From Aldehydirespirator sp965116665 (GTDB lineage Bacteria > Actinomycetota > Acidimicrobiia > Acidimicrobiales > Aldehydirespiratoraceae), in contig OZ220709.1 of the NCBI GenBank assembly GCA_965116665.1, positions 310,001-374,000 on the forward strand: a stretch of 64,000 nucleotides of DNA, given 5' to 3'. Of this stretch, positions 17,506 through 25,114 are shown in pieces. The notes beneath the pieces were generated by a model. The model was not told where the DNA came from, did not search any database, and saw only the letters and a program-made list of their open reading frames with translations. Made by a program: the position numbers and the translations under genes. Each line of letters begins with the position of its first letter. Position 1 is the first letter of the stretch.

Positions 17506-18402
17506 TCAGCCGCCTGCGGGCGTCTCCTCGATGGTCACCGAGTGAACGGTCACGTCCCGCGAGGGTGCACCGCCGAGCGATCCGCCCGGCTCATGAAGGG
17601 CGATGATCGACTGGGCCACCGCCAGGCCCGTTTCGTCGGTCTGCCCGAAGACCACGTACACGCCCTGGGAGTCCAGCCGGGCTGCATTCGGGCCGGTGGT
17701 GAGGAAGAACTGCGCACCGGCCGCGTCGCGCCCGGCCGATCGGGCCATCACGAGCTGACCCGGCTGGTAGCGGTAGGGCCCGGTGAGCTGGCCGGTGTCG
17801 GGATCCTCGTCGAACGCAGGCTCGTCCGGGATCGTGTATCCCGGCCCGGGGTCCGAGGCGCTGTCGGTGTGGGGTGAACCGCCCTGGATGATGTCGATGC
17901 CCGGGTCGGTGCGGAACAGCCGCGTGCCGTCGTAGTAGCCCCAGCGGGCCAGCGTCACGAAGTTGTTCACCGTCAGCGGCGTGTCCGAGGGGGTCAGCTC
18001 GAAGCGCATCTCGCCCTCGCTGGTGTCGAACACGGCAACGTAGCCGGCCTCGGGATCGATGCACAGCGGGTGGCGCCCGTCGAAGTCGATGGTCCGCGGG
18101 CTCGATCCGTCGACCTCCGGGCATCCGGTGGCAGATGCTGCGTCCGGCTCGGCAACCTCGGGGTCAGGCACGGTGGCGGTGCCGGCGGAGGTGTCGTCGG
18201 ACACCGGCTCAACCGTGGCCGCTTCCTCGGAGCCGTCACGCTGCAGGTAGCCGATCACGGCGAGGGCGGCCCCCACTACCAACACCGCGATTCCGATGCG
18301 CTTGATGCGCCGGTTGGTGACGTACTTCTTGGCGGCGGCCTCGTCCGCGGCGATGCGCTGCACACGGTTCTGACGCTGGCGCTCCCGCTTCGGTGTGCTC
18401 AT
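17506..18402 (-). CDS. Membrane-anchored cyclophilin-type peptidyl-prolyl isomerase
   Basis: A 298-residue protein with a basic cytoplasmic N terminus (MSTPKRERQRQNR), one membrane helix around residues 36-51 (IGIAVLVVGAALAVIGYL), an acidic Thr/Ala/Glu linker, and a C-terminal cyclophilin domain. The domain shows GEMRFELTPSDTPLTVNNFV, the GYYDGTRLFRT strand, IIQGGSPHTDSASDPGPGY, QLVMARSAGRDAAGAQFFLT and VVFGQTDETGLAVAQSI. Cyclophilins catalyse cis-trans isomerisation of prolyl bonds; this one would act outside the membrane. Three bases separate its ATG from the stop of a 59-codon gene upstream, so they form one unit. Confidence 0.9.
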   Translation of the reverse strand: MSTPKRERQRQNRVQRIAADEAAAKKYVTNRRIKRIGIAVLVVGAALAVIGYLQRDGSEEAATVEPVSDDTSAGTATVPDPEVAEPDAASATGCPEVDGSSPRTIDFDGRHPLCIDPEAGYVAVFDTSEGEMRFELTPSDTPLTVNNFVTLARWGYYDGTRLFRTDPGIDIIQGGSPHTDSASDPGPGYTIPDEPAFDEDPDTGQLTGPYRYQPGQLVMARSAGRDAAGAQFFLTTGPNAARLDSQGVYVVFGQTDETGLAVAQSIIALHEPGGSLGGAPSRDVTVHSVTIEETPAGG

Positions 18403-18405
18403 GGG

Positions 18406-18585
18406 CTAGATGATGGACACAAGCCCCACCAGCAGTGAGGCCACCATCATTACCACCACCACCACTGCGACCAGTCCGACGAGTCGCCGCTGGCGGTTCC
18501 GGCGAGCGCCGCGCCGAGTCCCGCCGGACGACGGCCGCGCCTCGGCGCGCAGCCGGCGCTTGCGAACCTCGCTCTGGGAGGGCAC
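18406..18585 (-). CDS. Small single-span membrane protein (59 aa)
   Basis: A short open frame that starts with GTG at 18583-18585, six bases behind a TAGGGT box, and stops three bases before the cyclophilin start. The product has a strongly basic N-terminal half (QSEVRKRRLRAEAR, then RRGARRNRQRR) and one hydrophobic C-terminal helix (LVGLVAVVVVVMMVASLLVG) ending in LVSII. This is a tail-anchored or single-span layout with the positive end inside. I do not recognise a family. The leaderless promoter and tight spacing support it as a real gene and as the first cistron of the cyclophilin operon. Confidence 0.6.
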   Translation of the reverse strand: MPSQSEVRKRRLRAEARPSSGGTRRGARRNRQRRLVGLVAVVVVVMMVASLLVGLVSII

Positions 18586-18597
18586 GGCCCAACCCTA
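18586..18597 (-). promoter_or_regulatory. Leaderless -10 box for the 59-aa gene and cyclophilin
   Basis: On the minus strand TAGGGT (18592-18597), then six bases, then GTG at 18585. Confidence 0.5.
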
Positions 18598-18693
18598 CAT
18601 CGGGGCCCTGCCTGCGACGCCCGGCCCACCGGTGGCGACGCAGCCCGCTGGTTCGGAGAGAGTCCCTGGTCCCGCATTCGGGGTCCGATCGCG

Positions 18694-18705
18694 TACCTTG
18701 GAGTC
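18694..18705 (+). promoter_or_regulatory. Leaderless -10 box for a lipoprotein gene
   Basis: TACCTT (18694-18699), six bases, then ATG at 18706. Confidence 0.55.
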
Positions 18706-19311
18706 ATGGCGACTCGCTGTTGTGGCGCGCCCGCTCGGACGCGTCGACGCCTCGGCGCGCTGGGATGGGTCTTCGCAGCTGTTGCGGTCTCGTCAGCCTG
18801 CGCAGGCACCGGCGATGGACCGCTGGTGAGTGAGGAGGCCGCCGGCGAGGCCGAGGCGGCCGCTACGTCCACGGTGCCGGCCGGGAACTCCGCATCCGAG
18901 CCACCGACCACAACCGAGCCACCGACCACAACCGAGGGGCCACCCGAGTCCGAGGGGACGGTCGAGATAGGCGATACCGAGTACTGGTTCACGGTCACTT
19001 GCCAAGAGCTGGGAGCCGGCGAAGTGATCGTCGTCGGATCGGGGGAGGACCCCGACTCGGGAGACAGTGTCGAGCTCTACCTGCAGGCGTTCCTCGGCGA
19101 CCCCTACGTCGGTCTGCGCCTCGCCGACGGGACGCTCTTCGAGCCGTCGCTGGAGAGCACGCTGGATCTATATGTCCAGGAGGACACCATCCGAGCCTCC
19201 GCCATCCGCTTCGTGCGGGACTTGGACCTTGAGACGGGCACGGCCACCGAGGTCGGATTCGGTGAACTGGAGATCCACTGCTACGAGTATTCGAGAGAGG
19301 CGGTTGAGTGA
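18706..19311 (+). CDS. Predicted lipoprotein, unknown function
   Basis: A 201-residue secreted protein. The N terminus has a basic start (RTRRRLG), a hydrophobic stretch (WVFAAVAVSSAC) and a lipobox-like VSSAC, so Cys near residue 32 is the likely lipidated residue. A low-complexity linker follows with the direct peptide repeat PPTTTE twice. The remaining 120 residues form an acidic, beta-rich domain (GDTEYWFTVTCQELGAGEVIV; a second Cys near the C terminus may pair with it). I do not recognise the domain. The ATG follows a TACCTT box by six bases. It converges on the next gene across 29 bp. Confidence 0.75.
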   Translation: MATRCCGAPARTRRRLGALGWVFAAVAVSSACAGTGDGPLVSEEAAGEAEAAATSTVPAGNSASEPPTTTEPPTTTEGPPESEGTVEIGDTEYWFTVTCQELGAGEVIVVGSGEDPDSGDSVELYLQAFLGDPYVGLRLADGTLFEPSLESTLDLYVQEDTIRASAIRFVRDLDLETGTATEVGFGELEIHCYEYSREAVE

Positions 19312-19340
19312 ACTCGCAGCCGGAGAGCCGCGCCTAGGGA

Positions 19341-20225
19341 CTACCCGCTCTCGCAGCCGGTGTCGCTCATCACCAGCGGGAGGCGTCCCGACTTGAACGC
19401 CCGCACCTGTCCCTCGGAAACGTTGAACACCACCCGGAAGTCCCGGTCCCCCGGGTCGCTGGGGACGAAGACCAGGTCGACGGTCCCGTCGACTCGCACC
19501 TGCCTCTCGATCGAGTCGCCGAAGAGGTCTGTGACCATGGTCTCGGGCGATCCCACGCCCACCCCGGACCGGGTGGTGATCGGTCCGCTGTTGATGTCGA
19601 CCCGCTCGATGGTGCCCTGGCTGACGAGGAAGACGATGCCCTCGGGGGCGTCATGGGGAACCACGTGGTAACAGGCGCCCGTCGGCCCGGCCGGCACGAG
19701 GACGGTCCCGGCCGCCTGCTGGGCCTCGGTCACGGTCATGCCGAAGGCCACCGTGTCGAGGCCCACGGTCGACACGGTCGACCGGTTGCTCAGCGTCGGC
19801 GGGCCGTACTGATCCGGATTGTCGGGCGGGACCGTCGTGATCGTTGTGGTAGTCGCCGCGACCGTGGTGGTGGGTCCAGCAGTCGTGGTGGTTGTGGCTG
19901 TGGTCGTGGTGGTCTCGTCGGTGGGCGCAGCACTCGGCTCCGGATCGCCCTCGCCCTCGCCCTCGCCCTCACCCTCGTCGGTCGCAGCCGGCTCGCTGGA
20001 TTCCGCGGGCGCGGCCGGTTCCGAGGTGCTGGCGGTGGAGTCGTCCGTCGTAGCGTCGTCATCGGAGGTTCGGCCGAGCCACCAGATGACTCCGCCGCCG
20101 ACCAGGATGACGAGGGCCACCGCGATCAGAATCGCGGACCATCTGGGAGTGCGACGCTCGGCGGCTCCGGGCCAGAACGGGCCCTGGTCCCGGGGCAGGT
20201 CCTGAGGTTCCGGATTCCACTCCAC
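19341..20225 (-). CDS. Membrane-anchored protein with Thr-rich linker, unknown function
   Basis: A 294-residue protein starting at the GTG that lies eight bases behind TAGCCT (an ATG seven codons upstream would lie in the promoter). After about 35 residues comes a single membrane helix (AILIAVALVILVGGGVIWWL). The outside part starts with a low-complexity linker: Asp/Thr/Ser-rich, then five GE repeats, then long Thr runs. The C-terminal domain begins near GPPTLSNRSTVSTVGLDTVAFGM, where ALDTVxFGM-like wording resembles extracytoplasmic domains found beside Ser/Thr kinase-type anchors, and ends VMSDTGCESG. No function is assigned. It shares layout with the neighbouring lipoprotein. Confidence 0.7.
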   Translation of the reverse strand: MEWNPEPQDLPRDQGPFWPGAAERRTPRWSAILIAVALVILVGGGVIWWLGRTSDDDATTDDSTASTSEPAAPAESSEPAATDEGEGEGEGEGDPEPSAAPTDETTTTTATTTTTAGPTTTVAATTTTITTVPPDNPDQYGPPTLSNRSTVSTVGLDTVAFGMTVTEAQQAAGTVLVPAGPTGACYHVVPHDAPEGIVFLVSQGTIERVDINSGPITTRSGVGVGSPETMVTDLFGDSIERQVRVDGTVDLVFVPSDPGDRDFRVVFNVSEGQVRAFKSGRLPLVMSDTGCESG

Positions 20226-20239
20226 GGTTATCGAGGCTA
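20226..20239 (-). promoter_or_regulatory. Leaderless -10 box for the Thr-rich membrane protein
   Basis: On the minus strand TAGCCT (20234-20239), eight bases, then GTG at 20225. Confidence 0.5.
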
Positions 20240-20338
20240 CCAACAACCCCCGTCCGATAGTGGATGCATGACCGAGTCACCCACCCGCCCCGAGCGCCTC
20301 AAATGCCATGGCCACGGCCCGTGTCCGGGGCCGCTCGG

Positions 20339-20411
20339 TGGGCCGCCCGGGGCTCGAACCCGGCACCTTGAGATTAAAAGTCTCCTGCTCTACCCGATGA
20401 GCTAGCGGCCC
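20339..20411 (-). tRNA. tRNA-Lys (anticodon TTT)
   Basis: The minus strand reads a 73-nt cloverleaf: acceptor GGGCCGC pairs with GCGGCCC, the D arm contains TAGCTCATCGGGTAGAGCA, the anticodon loop is CTTTTAA (TTT, lysine), and the T arm has GGTTCGAGCC within CCGGGTTCGAGCCCCGG. The discriminator is A. Only CC follows, so the 3' CCA is not fully encoded. Confidence 0.93.
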
Positions 20412-20454
20412 GCTTCCATTGTGGCAGCGACCCGGCCGGCGCGCGCCGGCACCC

Positions 20455-20826
20455 TCAGGCCGGATCGGGGATGTAGCGGTGGGCCTTGAGGTCGCTGAGG
20501 TCGGCCCACTCCAGGGTCCGGGCGTGGGTCGCCTCCAAGACGACCTCGGGGGCTGCTCCGGCCTCCAGCGCCTCGGTCCAGCGCGGCGCGCACAGGCACC
20601 AATGATCGCCGGGGGCCAGCCCGTCGAAGCCGATCGCGGGCTGCGGCGTCGAGAGGTCGTTGCCGGCTGCTTTCGAGAACTCCAGGAACTCGGCGGTCAT
20701 CACCGCGCAGACGGTGTGGACCCCGTAGTCGCCCGAGTCGGTGTTGCAGCAGCCGTCTCTGAACCAGCCCGTGAGCGGATCGTAGGAACAGGGTTGAAGC
20801 TCGTCGCCGAGCACATTGCGCGCCAT
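20455..20826 (-). CDS. DUF2237 family protein
   Basis: A 123-residue protein matching DUF2237 over its full length: RNVLGDELQPCSYDPLTGWF at the start, then RDGCCNTDSGDYGVHTVCAV, the MTAEFLEFSKAAGNDLSTP stretch, and GLAPGDHWCLCAPRWTEAL. The numerous conserved cysteines (CC, WCLC) suggest metal binding, but the biochemical role of the family is unknown. Length is typical. It lies downstream of no obvious operon partner; tRNA-Lys follows on the same strand. Confidence 0.9.
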   Translation of the reverse strand: MARNVLGDELQPCSYDPLTGWFRDGCCNTDSGDYGVHTVCAVMTAEFLEFSKAAGNDLSTPQPAIGFDGLAPGDHWCLCAPRWTEALEAGAAPEVVLEATHARTLEWADLSDLKAHRYIPDPA

Positions 20827-20879
20827 GGGGCCAAGTCTCGCAGATCGCGCCCGCAGATCGCGCCCTGCAGCGCGGGCGT

Positions 20880-20891
20880 TACTCTTGGCGG
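20880..20891 (+). promoter_or_regulatory. Leaderless -10 box for the 78-aa gene
   Basis: TACTCT (20880-20885), six bases, then GTG at 20892. Confidence 0.5.
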
Positions 20892-21128
20892 GTGACCGAC
20901 GCCGGTGAGCCGTCTCCCTCCGAGGACGCCGCTACGCAACAAACAGGGTCGCTCGAAGCCATCGAGCAGGATCTGAACAACGTCGACGAGGCGTTGGCCG
21001 CCCTCGACGCCGGCGACCTGGATGCCGCCGAGACGCTGGCCGCCGGACTCGACGCACCGGGCACACCGACGCCTTCCGACGATCAGCAGAGCGGCAGTCA
21101 GCAGGACCCGGCCGGCCCGGCCTGCTAG
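20892..21128 (+). CDS. Small acidic protein, unknown
   Basis: A 78-residue acidic protein. Its only structured part is a predicted helix, SLEAIEQDLNNVDEALAALD, followed by AGDLDAAETLA and a polar Asp/Ser/Gln tail. The helix resembles the coiled coil in front of the zinc finger in DksA/TraR-like proteins, but no CxxC motif follows, so it would be a finger-less relative if related at all. The GTG start after TACTCT supports expression. It converges on the metallopeptidase gene across 16 bp. Confidence 0.55.
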   Translation: MTDAGEPSPSEDAATQQTGSLEAIEQDLNNVDEALAALDAGDLDAAETLAAGLDAPGTPTPSDDQQSGSQQDPAGPAC

Positions 21129-21144
21129 CCCCCTGGGTGGGTCG

Positions 21145-21708
21145 TCAGCTGGCGAGGGCCTGTTCGGAGGGCTGTGGCCTCGAGCCCATGTCGGTGAGGG
21201 CCAGCAGGTAGCCCTCAGCCCTCTCCGCGTTGGGGTTGCGGTTCACGAGGGCCTGGAACTCGGGCGAGTGGTCGGCCACCACCAGGTGAGCCAGCTCGTG
21301 GATGATCACATGGTCGAGCACCCAGGGCGGCGCATCGGCCAGCCGGCTCGAGATGCGGATGTCTCCGCTGGTGGTCGAACAGGACCCCCAGCGCAGCCGC
21401 TGGCGGGAGGACCACCGGATCGAGCGGGGCTCCGGGAGGCCGAATCGCGCGGCAAGCTCCCGGGCCCTGGGCTCCAGCGGCACGTGGCCGCAGCGCCACT
21501 TCTCCTCGAATCGGCCCAGGACCTTGCTGACCATGGCTCGCTCCTCGTCCTTCGTGAAGAAGTCCGGGATGCGCACGATCAGAACGCCGTCGGTCATCCG
21601 CGCCGACACCGATTCCTTCCGTCTTGCGCTGCGGATAATTCGAACGGGGGGAAGGTTGGGGTGATCCCCACCGTCGAAGCCGGCAGCCGGTGTGCCGCCC
21701 GTGTTCAT
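21145..21708 (-). CDS. YgjP-like zinc metallopeptidase (DUF45)
   Basis: A 187-residue protein with the HELAH zinc-binding motif at residues 137-141 (DHVIIHELAHLVVADHSPEF), preceded by RWGSCSTTSGDIRISSRLADAP, which is the signature of the YgjP/DUF45 family. The N-terminal beta-rich part (VRIIRSARRKESVSARM) also fits. The ATG at 21708 is chosen over 21741 because it overlaps the upstream stop as ATGA and has an AAGGAG ribosome site six bases before it. It is coupled to the histidine phosphatase. The cellular substrate of the family is unknown. Confidence 0.85.
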   Translation of the reverse strand: MNTGGTPAAGFDGGDHPNLPPVRIIRSARRKESVSARMTDGVLIVRIPDFFTKDEERAMVSKVLGRFEEKWRCGHVPLEPRARELAARFGLPEPRSIRWSSRQRLRWGSCSTTSGDIRISSRLADAPPWVLDHVIIHELAHLVVADHSPEFQALVNRNPNAERAEGYLLALTDMGSRPQPSEQALAS

Positions 21709-22307
21709 CGTCGCTCCTTCGTCGCCGCGGGCCTGAGGCACTCACCGTCATCGCCGAGCGCGATTCGCTCCCGCAAGCGCACCTCGCCCGAATCAACGAG
21801 CAGGCGGCGGCCTCCGAGGTTTCCGATGCGGCTGAAGTCGCAACCGAAATGCTGTTCAAGTGTATAGATGACACCAGCATGTGACACAACCAACACATCG
21901 CCCGACACCACCCGGGCCGCGGTCCGCTGGATTGCCGCCGACACCCTTTCGAGCAGCGACTCGTTGCTCTCCCAGCCCGGCGGGTAGTTCCCGGCGGCCA
22001 GGGCGCCGGGATACTGGCTCTCGATCTCGGCGGTGGTCAGCCCCTGCCACTGGCCGACGCTGCGCTCGCGCCAGCCCGCATCGATGATCACCGGCCCGGT
22101 GCCCAGAGTCTCGGCGATGATCTCGGCTGTCGCGCTGGCCCGGCGCAGGTCACTGGACACGACGCAGCCGATGTCGTCGATGTTCTGGGCCGCGAGGCGG
22201 GCCCGGGCCGCGCCCGGTTCCGAGAGCGGGGGGTCGGCCTGACCCTGCCAGCGGCCTTCGAGATTCCACACGGACTCGGCGTGGCGAACGACAAGGAGAT
22301 TTACCAT
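21705..22307 (-). CDS. Histidine phosphatase family protein
   Basis: A 200-residue phosphoglycerate-mutase-like phosphatase. The catalytic RHAES is at residues 8-12 and the partner histidine is in VVSHAGVIYTL near residue 143. Other landmarks are GRWQGQADPPLSEPGAAR, VVSSDLRRASATAEII and RSVGQWQGLTTAEIE. It phosphorylates nothing; members remove phosphate from small molecules or proteins via a phosphohistidine. Its stop overlaps the start of the YgjP-like gene (ATGA). Substrate cannot be inferred. Confidence 0.9.
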   Translation of the reverse strand: MVNLLVVRHAESVWNLEGRWQGQADPPLSEPGAARARLAAQNIDDIGCVVSSDLRRASATAEIIAETLGTGPVIIDAGWRERSVGQWQGLTTAEIESQYPGALAAGNYPPGWESNESLLERVSAAIQRTAARVVSGDVLVVSHAGVIYTLEQHFGCDFSRIGNLGGRRLLVDSGEVRLRERIALGDDGECLRPAATKERR

Positions 22308-22380
22308 GATCGCAGGTGACCGTAACCCGGCAGCGGCCTCCGGCCGCGGATGCCCATTCGCTCGGCCTCCAGGCCACCGC

Positions 22381-22392
22381 TACCATGTCGCC
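22381..22392 (+). promoter_or_regulatory. Leaderless -10 box for the MoaD-like gene
   Basis: TACCAT (22381-22386), six bases, then GTG at 22393. It decides this start against in-frame codons farther upstream. Confidence 0.55.
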
Positions 22393-22629
22393 GTGGCTCA
22401 TCTACGGCTGTTCGCATCGGCGCGCGTAGCTGCCGGCAAGGGCCGCGACACCGTTCCCGGCGCCACCGTGCGTGAGGTGCTGGAGGAGGCATGTGGTCGC
22501 TACGGGCATGACTTCGCCGGACTGCTCGAAACATGTCAGGTTTGGTGCAACGGTGAGCCGACCGCGCCCAACATGCCGGTGGGCGATGACGACGAGATCG
22601 CGGTGCTGCCCCCCGTGTCAGGCGGCTGA
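22393..22629 (+). CDS. MoaD/ThiS-like sulfur carrier protein
   Basis: A 78-residue ubiquitin-fold protein: a first strand AHLRLFASARVAAG, TVREVLEEACGRYG as the helix, VWCNGEPTAPNMPVGDDDEI and a last strand VLPPVSGG. The C-terminal Gly-Gly is the site of adenylation and thiocarboxylation in molybdopterin or thiamine sulfur transfer. No moaE, moeB or thiG partner lies nearby, so the pathway is open. The leaderless GTG is used as the start. Confidence 0.85.
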   Translation: MAHLRLFASARVAAGKGRDTVPGATVREVLEEACGRYGHDFAGLLETCQVWCNGEPTAPNMPVGDDDEIAVLPPVSGG

Positions 22630-22646
22630 ACAGCCGTAGCTCGCAT

Positions 22647-22661
22647 TATCCTCGACCGTCC
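22647..22661 (+). promoter_or_regulatory. Candidate -10 box for mshA
   Basis: TATCCT (22647-22652) with nine bases to the GTG at 22662; a near-leaderless start. Confidence 0.4.
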
Positions 22662-23876
22662 GTGAGCCGCGTCGCTGTCCTGTCGCTCCATACCTCGCCG
22701 CTGGTGCTGCCGGGCCGGGGTGACGCCGGTGGGATGAACGTGTATGTGCGCGAGCTGGTGTCGTCGATGGCTCAGGCCGGAATCGACGCCACCGTGTACG
22801 TGAGGCGCCACAGTGACGCGCCCACCGTGGTGGACGTGGAGCCGGGATTCCGGGTCGTCCATATCGACGCGGGCCCGCCCGAGCTGCCCAAGGAGTCGCT
22901 GGCCGGGTCGGTCGACGAGTTCGCGGCGGGAGTCGCGGCCCGCTTGCGGCAGAGCCCGGTCGACGTGCTTCACGCCAACTACTGGCTGTCCGGCGTGGCC
23001 GGGCACCGGCTCAAACACGAACTCGACCTGCCGCTGGTGTCCACGTTCCACACCCTGGCCCGGGTTAAGGCCACCACGGGGGACTCCGAGCCTCGGCGCC
23101 GGGTCGAGGCGGAGGCCGAGGTGATCGCATGCTCCGATGTGATCACCGCCAACTCCGTGGCCGAGGTCCAGCAGCTGGCCAAGCTCTACGGCGCTGACCC
23201 CCAGCGCATCGACGTGGTGGCACCTGGCGTGCACTCGGCCTTCTTCTCACCCGGGTCCCGCCGCGGCGCCAGAGCCGCTCTGGGGCTGGGAGACGAGCCG
23301 GTGCTCCTGTTCGTGGGTCGTATCCAGCCCTTGAAGGGTCTCAGCGTGGCCGTGGAGACTCTCGCCGGGCTGGGTGACGGCTACGTCCACGCCCGCCTGC
23401 TGGTGGTGGGCGGCGCGTCCGGCCCCGACGGCGAGCGCGAGCTGCGACGCTTCCGCGATGCGGTGCACCGCCACGGCCTCCAGGGACGCGTCAGCATGGT
23501 CGCCCCGCAACCTCACCACCTGCTGTCCACCTACTACCGGGCTGCCGATGTCTGCCTGGTGCCCAGCCGGTCGGAGTCATTCGGCCTCGTCGCGTTGGAG
23601 GCCTCGGCCTGCGGCGTCCCGGTGGTGGCAGCCGATGTGGGCGGCCTGCGCACGCTGGTCGACGACGGCCGCAACGGCTTCCGGATCACCGAACGTGACC
23701 CGGCCCTGTACACCGCGGCGGTGCGGTCGATCCTCGACGATCCGATGCAGGCATCGTCCATGGCCCGCCACGGCGCCGAGATGGCCGGCCGGTACTCCTG
23801 GACCGCCACCGCAGGACGCCTGCGCAGGATCTTCGAAGACCTGTCGGCGCGGGTCCCGCTGGACTGCACAGCCTGA
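22662..23876 (+). CDS. mshA: D-inositol-3-phosphate glycosyltransferase, mycothiol biosynthesis
   Basis: A 404-residue GT-B glycosyltransferase of family 4. The MshA signature is at the N terminus: SLHTSPLVLPGRGDAGGMNV, then YVRELVSSMA. DVLHANYWLSGVAG and VSTFHTLARVKA match the acceptor side; the donor side has LLFVGRIQPLKG and the E-x7-E motif in SRSESFGLVALEASACG. MshA joins GlcNAc from UDP-GlcNAc to inositol-3-phosphate, the first step of mycothiol synthesis, in the cytoplasm. A YbjN-like gene follows five bases later, as it does next to mshA in mycobacteria, which supports the call. Confidence 0.87.
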   Translation: MSRVAVLSLHTSPLVLPGRGDAGGMNVYVRELVSSMAQAGIDATVYVRRHSDAPTVVDVEPGFRVVHIDAGPPELPKESLAGSVDEFAAGVAARLRQSPVDVLHANYWLSGVAGHRLKHELDLPLVSTFHTLARVKATTGDSEPRRRVEAEAEVIACSDVITANSVAEVQQLAKLYGADPQRIDVVAPGVHSAFFSPGSRRGARAALGLGDEPVLLFVGRIQPLKGLSVAVETLAGLGDGYVHARLLVVGGASGPDGERELRRFRDAVHRHGLQGRVSMVAPQPHHLLSTYYRAADVCLVPSRSESFGLVALEASACGVPVVAADVGGLRTLVDDGRNGFRITERDPALYTAAVRSILDDPMQASSMARHGAEMAGRYSWTATAGRLRRIFEDLSARVPLDCTA

Positions 23877-23881
23877 GCGCG

Positions 23882-24388
23882 ATGAGCGCGCAAGACCCCT
23901 CTGCGCCGGACGGCGGCGATCCCCTCACCGGAGCCGCACCGGTCTCCGACGCCGAGCTCGACGCCACCGAACGTCTCATCGACTCATGGCTCGAGGCCGC
24001 CGGCTCGAAGGCGGCGATCGCGGCGGTGGAGCGTGGCCCGGAGGGCTCTCGACGCTGGTACGTGCGGGTCAACGGCGATGAGAAGGACGTGTGGACGATC
24101 TGGTTCACCCTCGGCCAGCGCACCCTTCACTACGAGACGTACCTGGTTCCCGCCCCCGAGGAGAACCACGCCCAGTTCTACGAGCACCTGCTGCGCCGGA
24201 ACCGGCGGCTGACCGGGCTGAAACTCGAGATCGGCCCCGAGGACGCCGTGTTCCTGTCGGGCTCGACGCCTGTGATGCAGGTGACTGCGGGCGCGCTGGA
24301 CGGGATCCTGGGGTCGATGTACGCCGCCACCGAATTGATCTTCCGTCCCGCGATGCGGATCGGCTACGCCTCCAAGTTCCGGGGCTGA
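23882..24388 (+). CDS. YbjN domain-containing protein
   Basis: A 168-residue protein with the type III secretion chaperone-like YbjN fold pattern: SDAELDATERLIDSWLEAAG, WYVRVNGDEKDVWTIWFTLG, LHYETYLVPAPEENHAQFYE, HLLRRNRRLTGLKLEIGPED and the C-terminal LGSMYAATELIFRPAMRIGY. The function of this family in actinobacteria is not settled. It is placed directly behind mshA, an order also known from mycobacteria. No ribosome site stands out between the two, so coupling by short distance is likely. Confidence 0.85.
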   Translation: MSAQDPSAPDGGDPLTGAAPVSDAELDATERLIDSWLEAAGSKAAIAAVERGPEGSRRWYVRVNGDEKDVWTIWFTLGQRTLHYETYLVPAPEENHAQFYEHLLRRNRRLTGLKLEIGPEDAVFLSGSTPVMQVTAGALDGILGSMYAATELIFRPAMRIGYASKFRG

Positions 24389-24658
24389 GAGGTCAGCGCA
24401 GCGGGTTTGTCACCCCACGATTTGATATGAAGTTGAGTATCAGCTATTTCGAGTGTTATCCGGCAGAGATGGGGCGACCATTTCGGGGAAGTTGCGGAGT
24501 CGTCCCCTCTCTGCCGGTGTCCGCGCCGGGCGGGATCCGGGGCGACGCCGGTGTTCGGATCGGTGGCGCAGCGGTGATAGACCTACCCGGGTCCGGGGAG
24601 GGTCCGCCCTGCCGGGACTACACTGCCAGCCGTCCATAGTCGTCGCCGAGGAGTACCG
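24389..24658. promoter_or_regulatory. Control region in front of the cytochrome bc operon
   Basis: A 270-bp gap with an AT-rich patch at about 24415-24465 that contrasts with the GC-rich surroundings. A TACACT box at 24619-24624 is a candidate -10, giving a leader of about 30 nt that contains AGGAG five bases before the GTG at 24659. I see no further gene here. Confidence 0.4.
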
Positions 24659-25114
24659 GTGGTCGCCTTCGCCCTGTCCATCCTGGTAACGGTCGCGCTG
24701 ATGGGCGCCATCCTGGCCTACATGAAGCGCCGGCCGGTGGGCACTCCCGTCACCTGGGGCGAGGCCATGTTCGGGTCGATGGTCGTGTTCTTCGTGATGT
24801 TCTGGGTGTACGGGGTAGTGCCCCACCAGTGGCTGACGTGGGCCGACAACGAGCTCAACTGGCGCACTGACAAGCTCTTCGTCGGACCCGGCGGGATCCT
24901 GCGGGCGCAGGCGCAGGGCGGCAGCTTCCCGTTCACCATCACCTACGTGGTGATCCGCGACATCATCGCCAGCGGGATATACGTCGTGGCCGTCGCCGGT
25001 CAGGTGTGGATGTGGCACGTGTGGCAGAACCGGGGCAGGAAGGCTGAGGCCGCCGAGGCTGTCGAGCTGTCCAGCTTCGGGCGTCCCCTGGTGCGGGAGG
25101 GCTCAGAGGCGTGA
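24659..25114 (+). CDS. Membrane protein of the cytochrome bc cluster, unknown
   Basis: A 151-residue protein with an N-terminal helix (FALSILVTVALMGAILAYM), a second helix (GSMVVFFVMFWVYGVVPHQW), a loop with NELNWRTDKLFVGPGG, a third helix (TYVVIRDIIASGIYVVAVAG) and a charged C-terminal tail. I do not recognise a named family. It opens the bc operon, has a clear AGGAG site before its GTG start, and overlaps the ferredoxin gene by four bases (GTGA). The conserved-looking HQWLTWADNELNWR loop could face the quinol side. A structural or assembly subunit of the bc complex is inference from position. Confidence 0.65.
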   Translation: MVAFALSILVTVALMGAILAYMKRRPVGTPVTWGEAMFGSMVVFFVMFWVYGVVPHQWLTWADNELNWRTDKLFVGPGGILRAQAQGGSFPFTITYVVIRDIIASGIYVVAVAGQVWMWHVWQNRGRKAEAAEAVELSSFGRPLVREGSEA

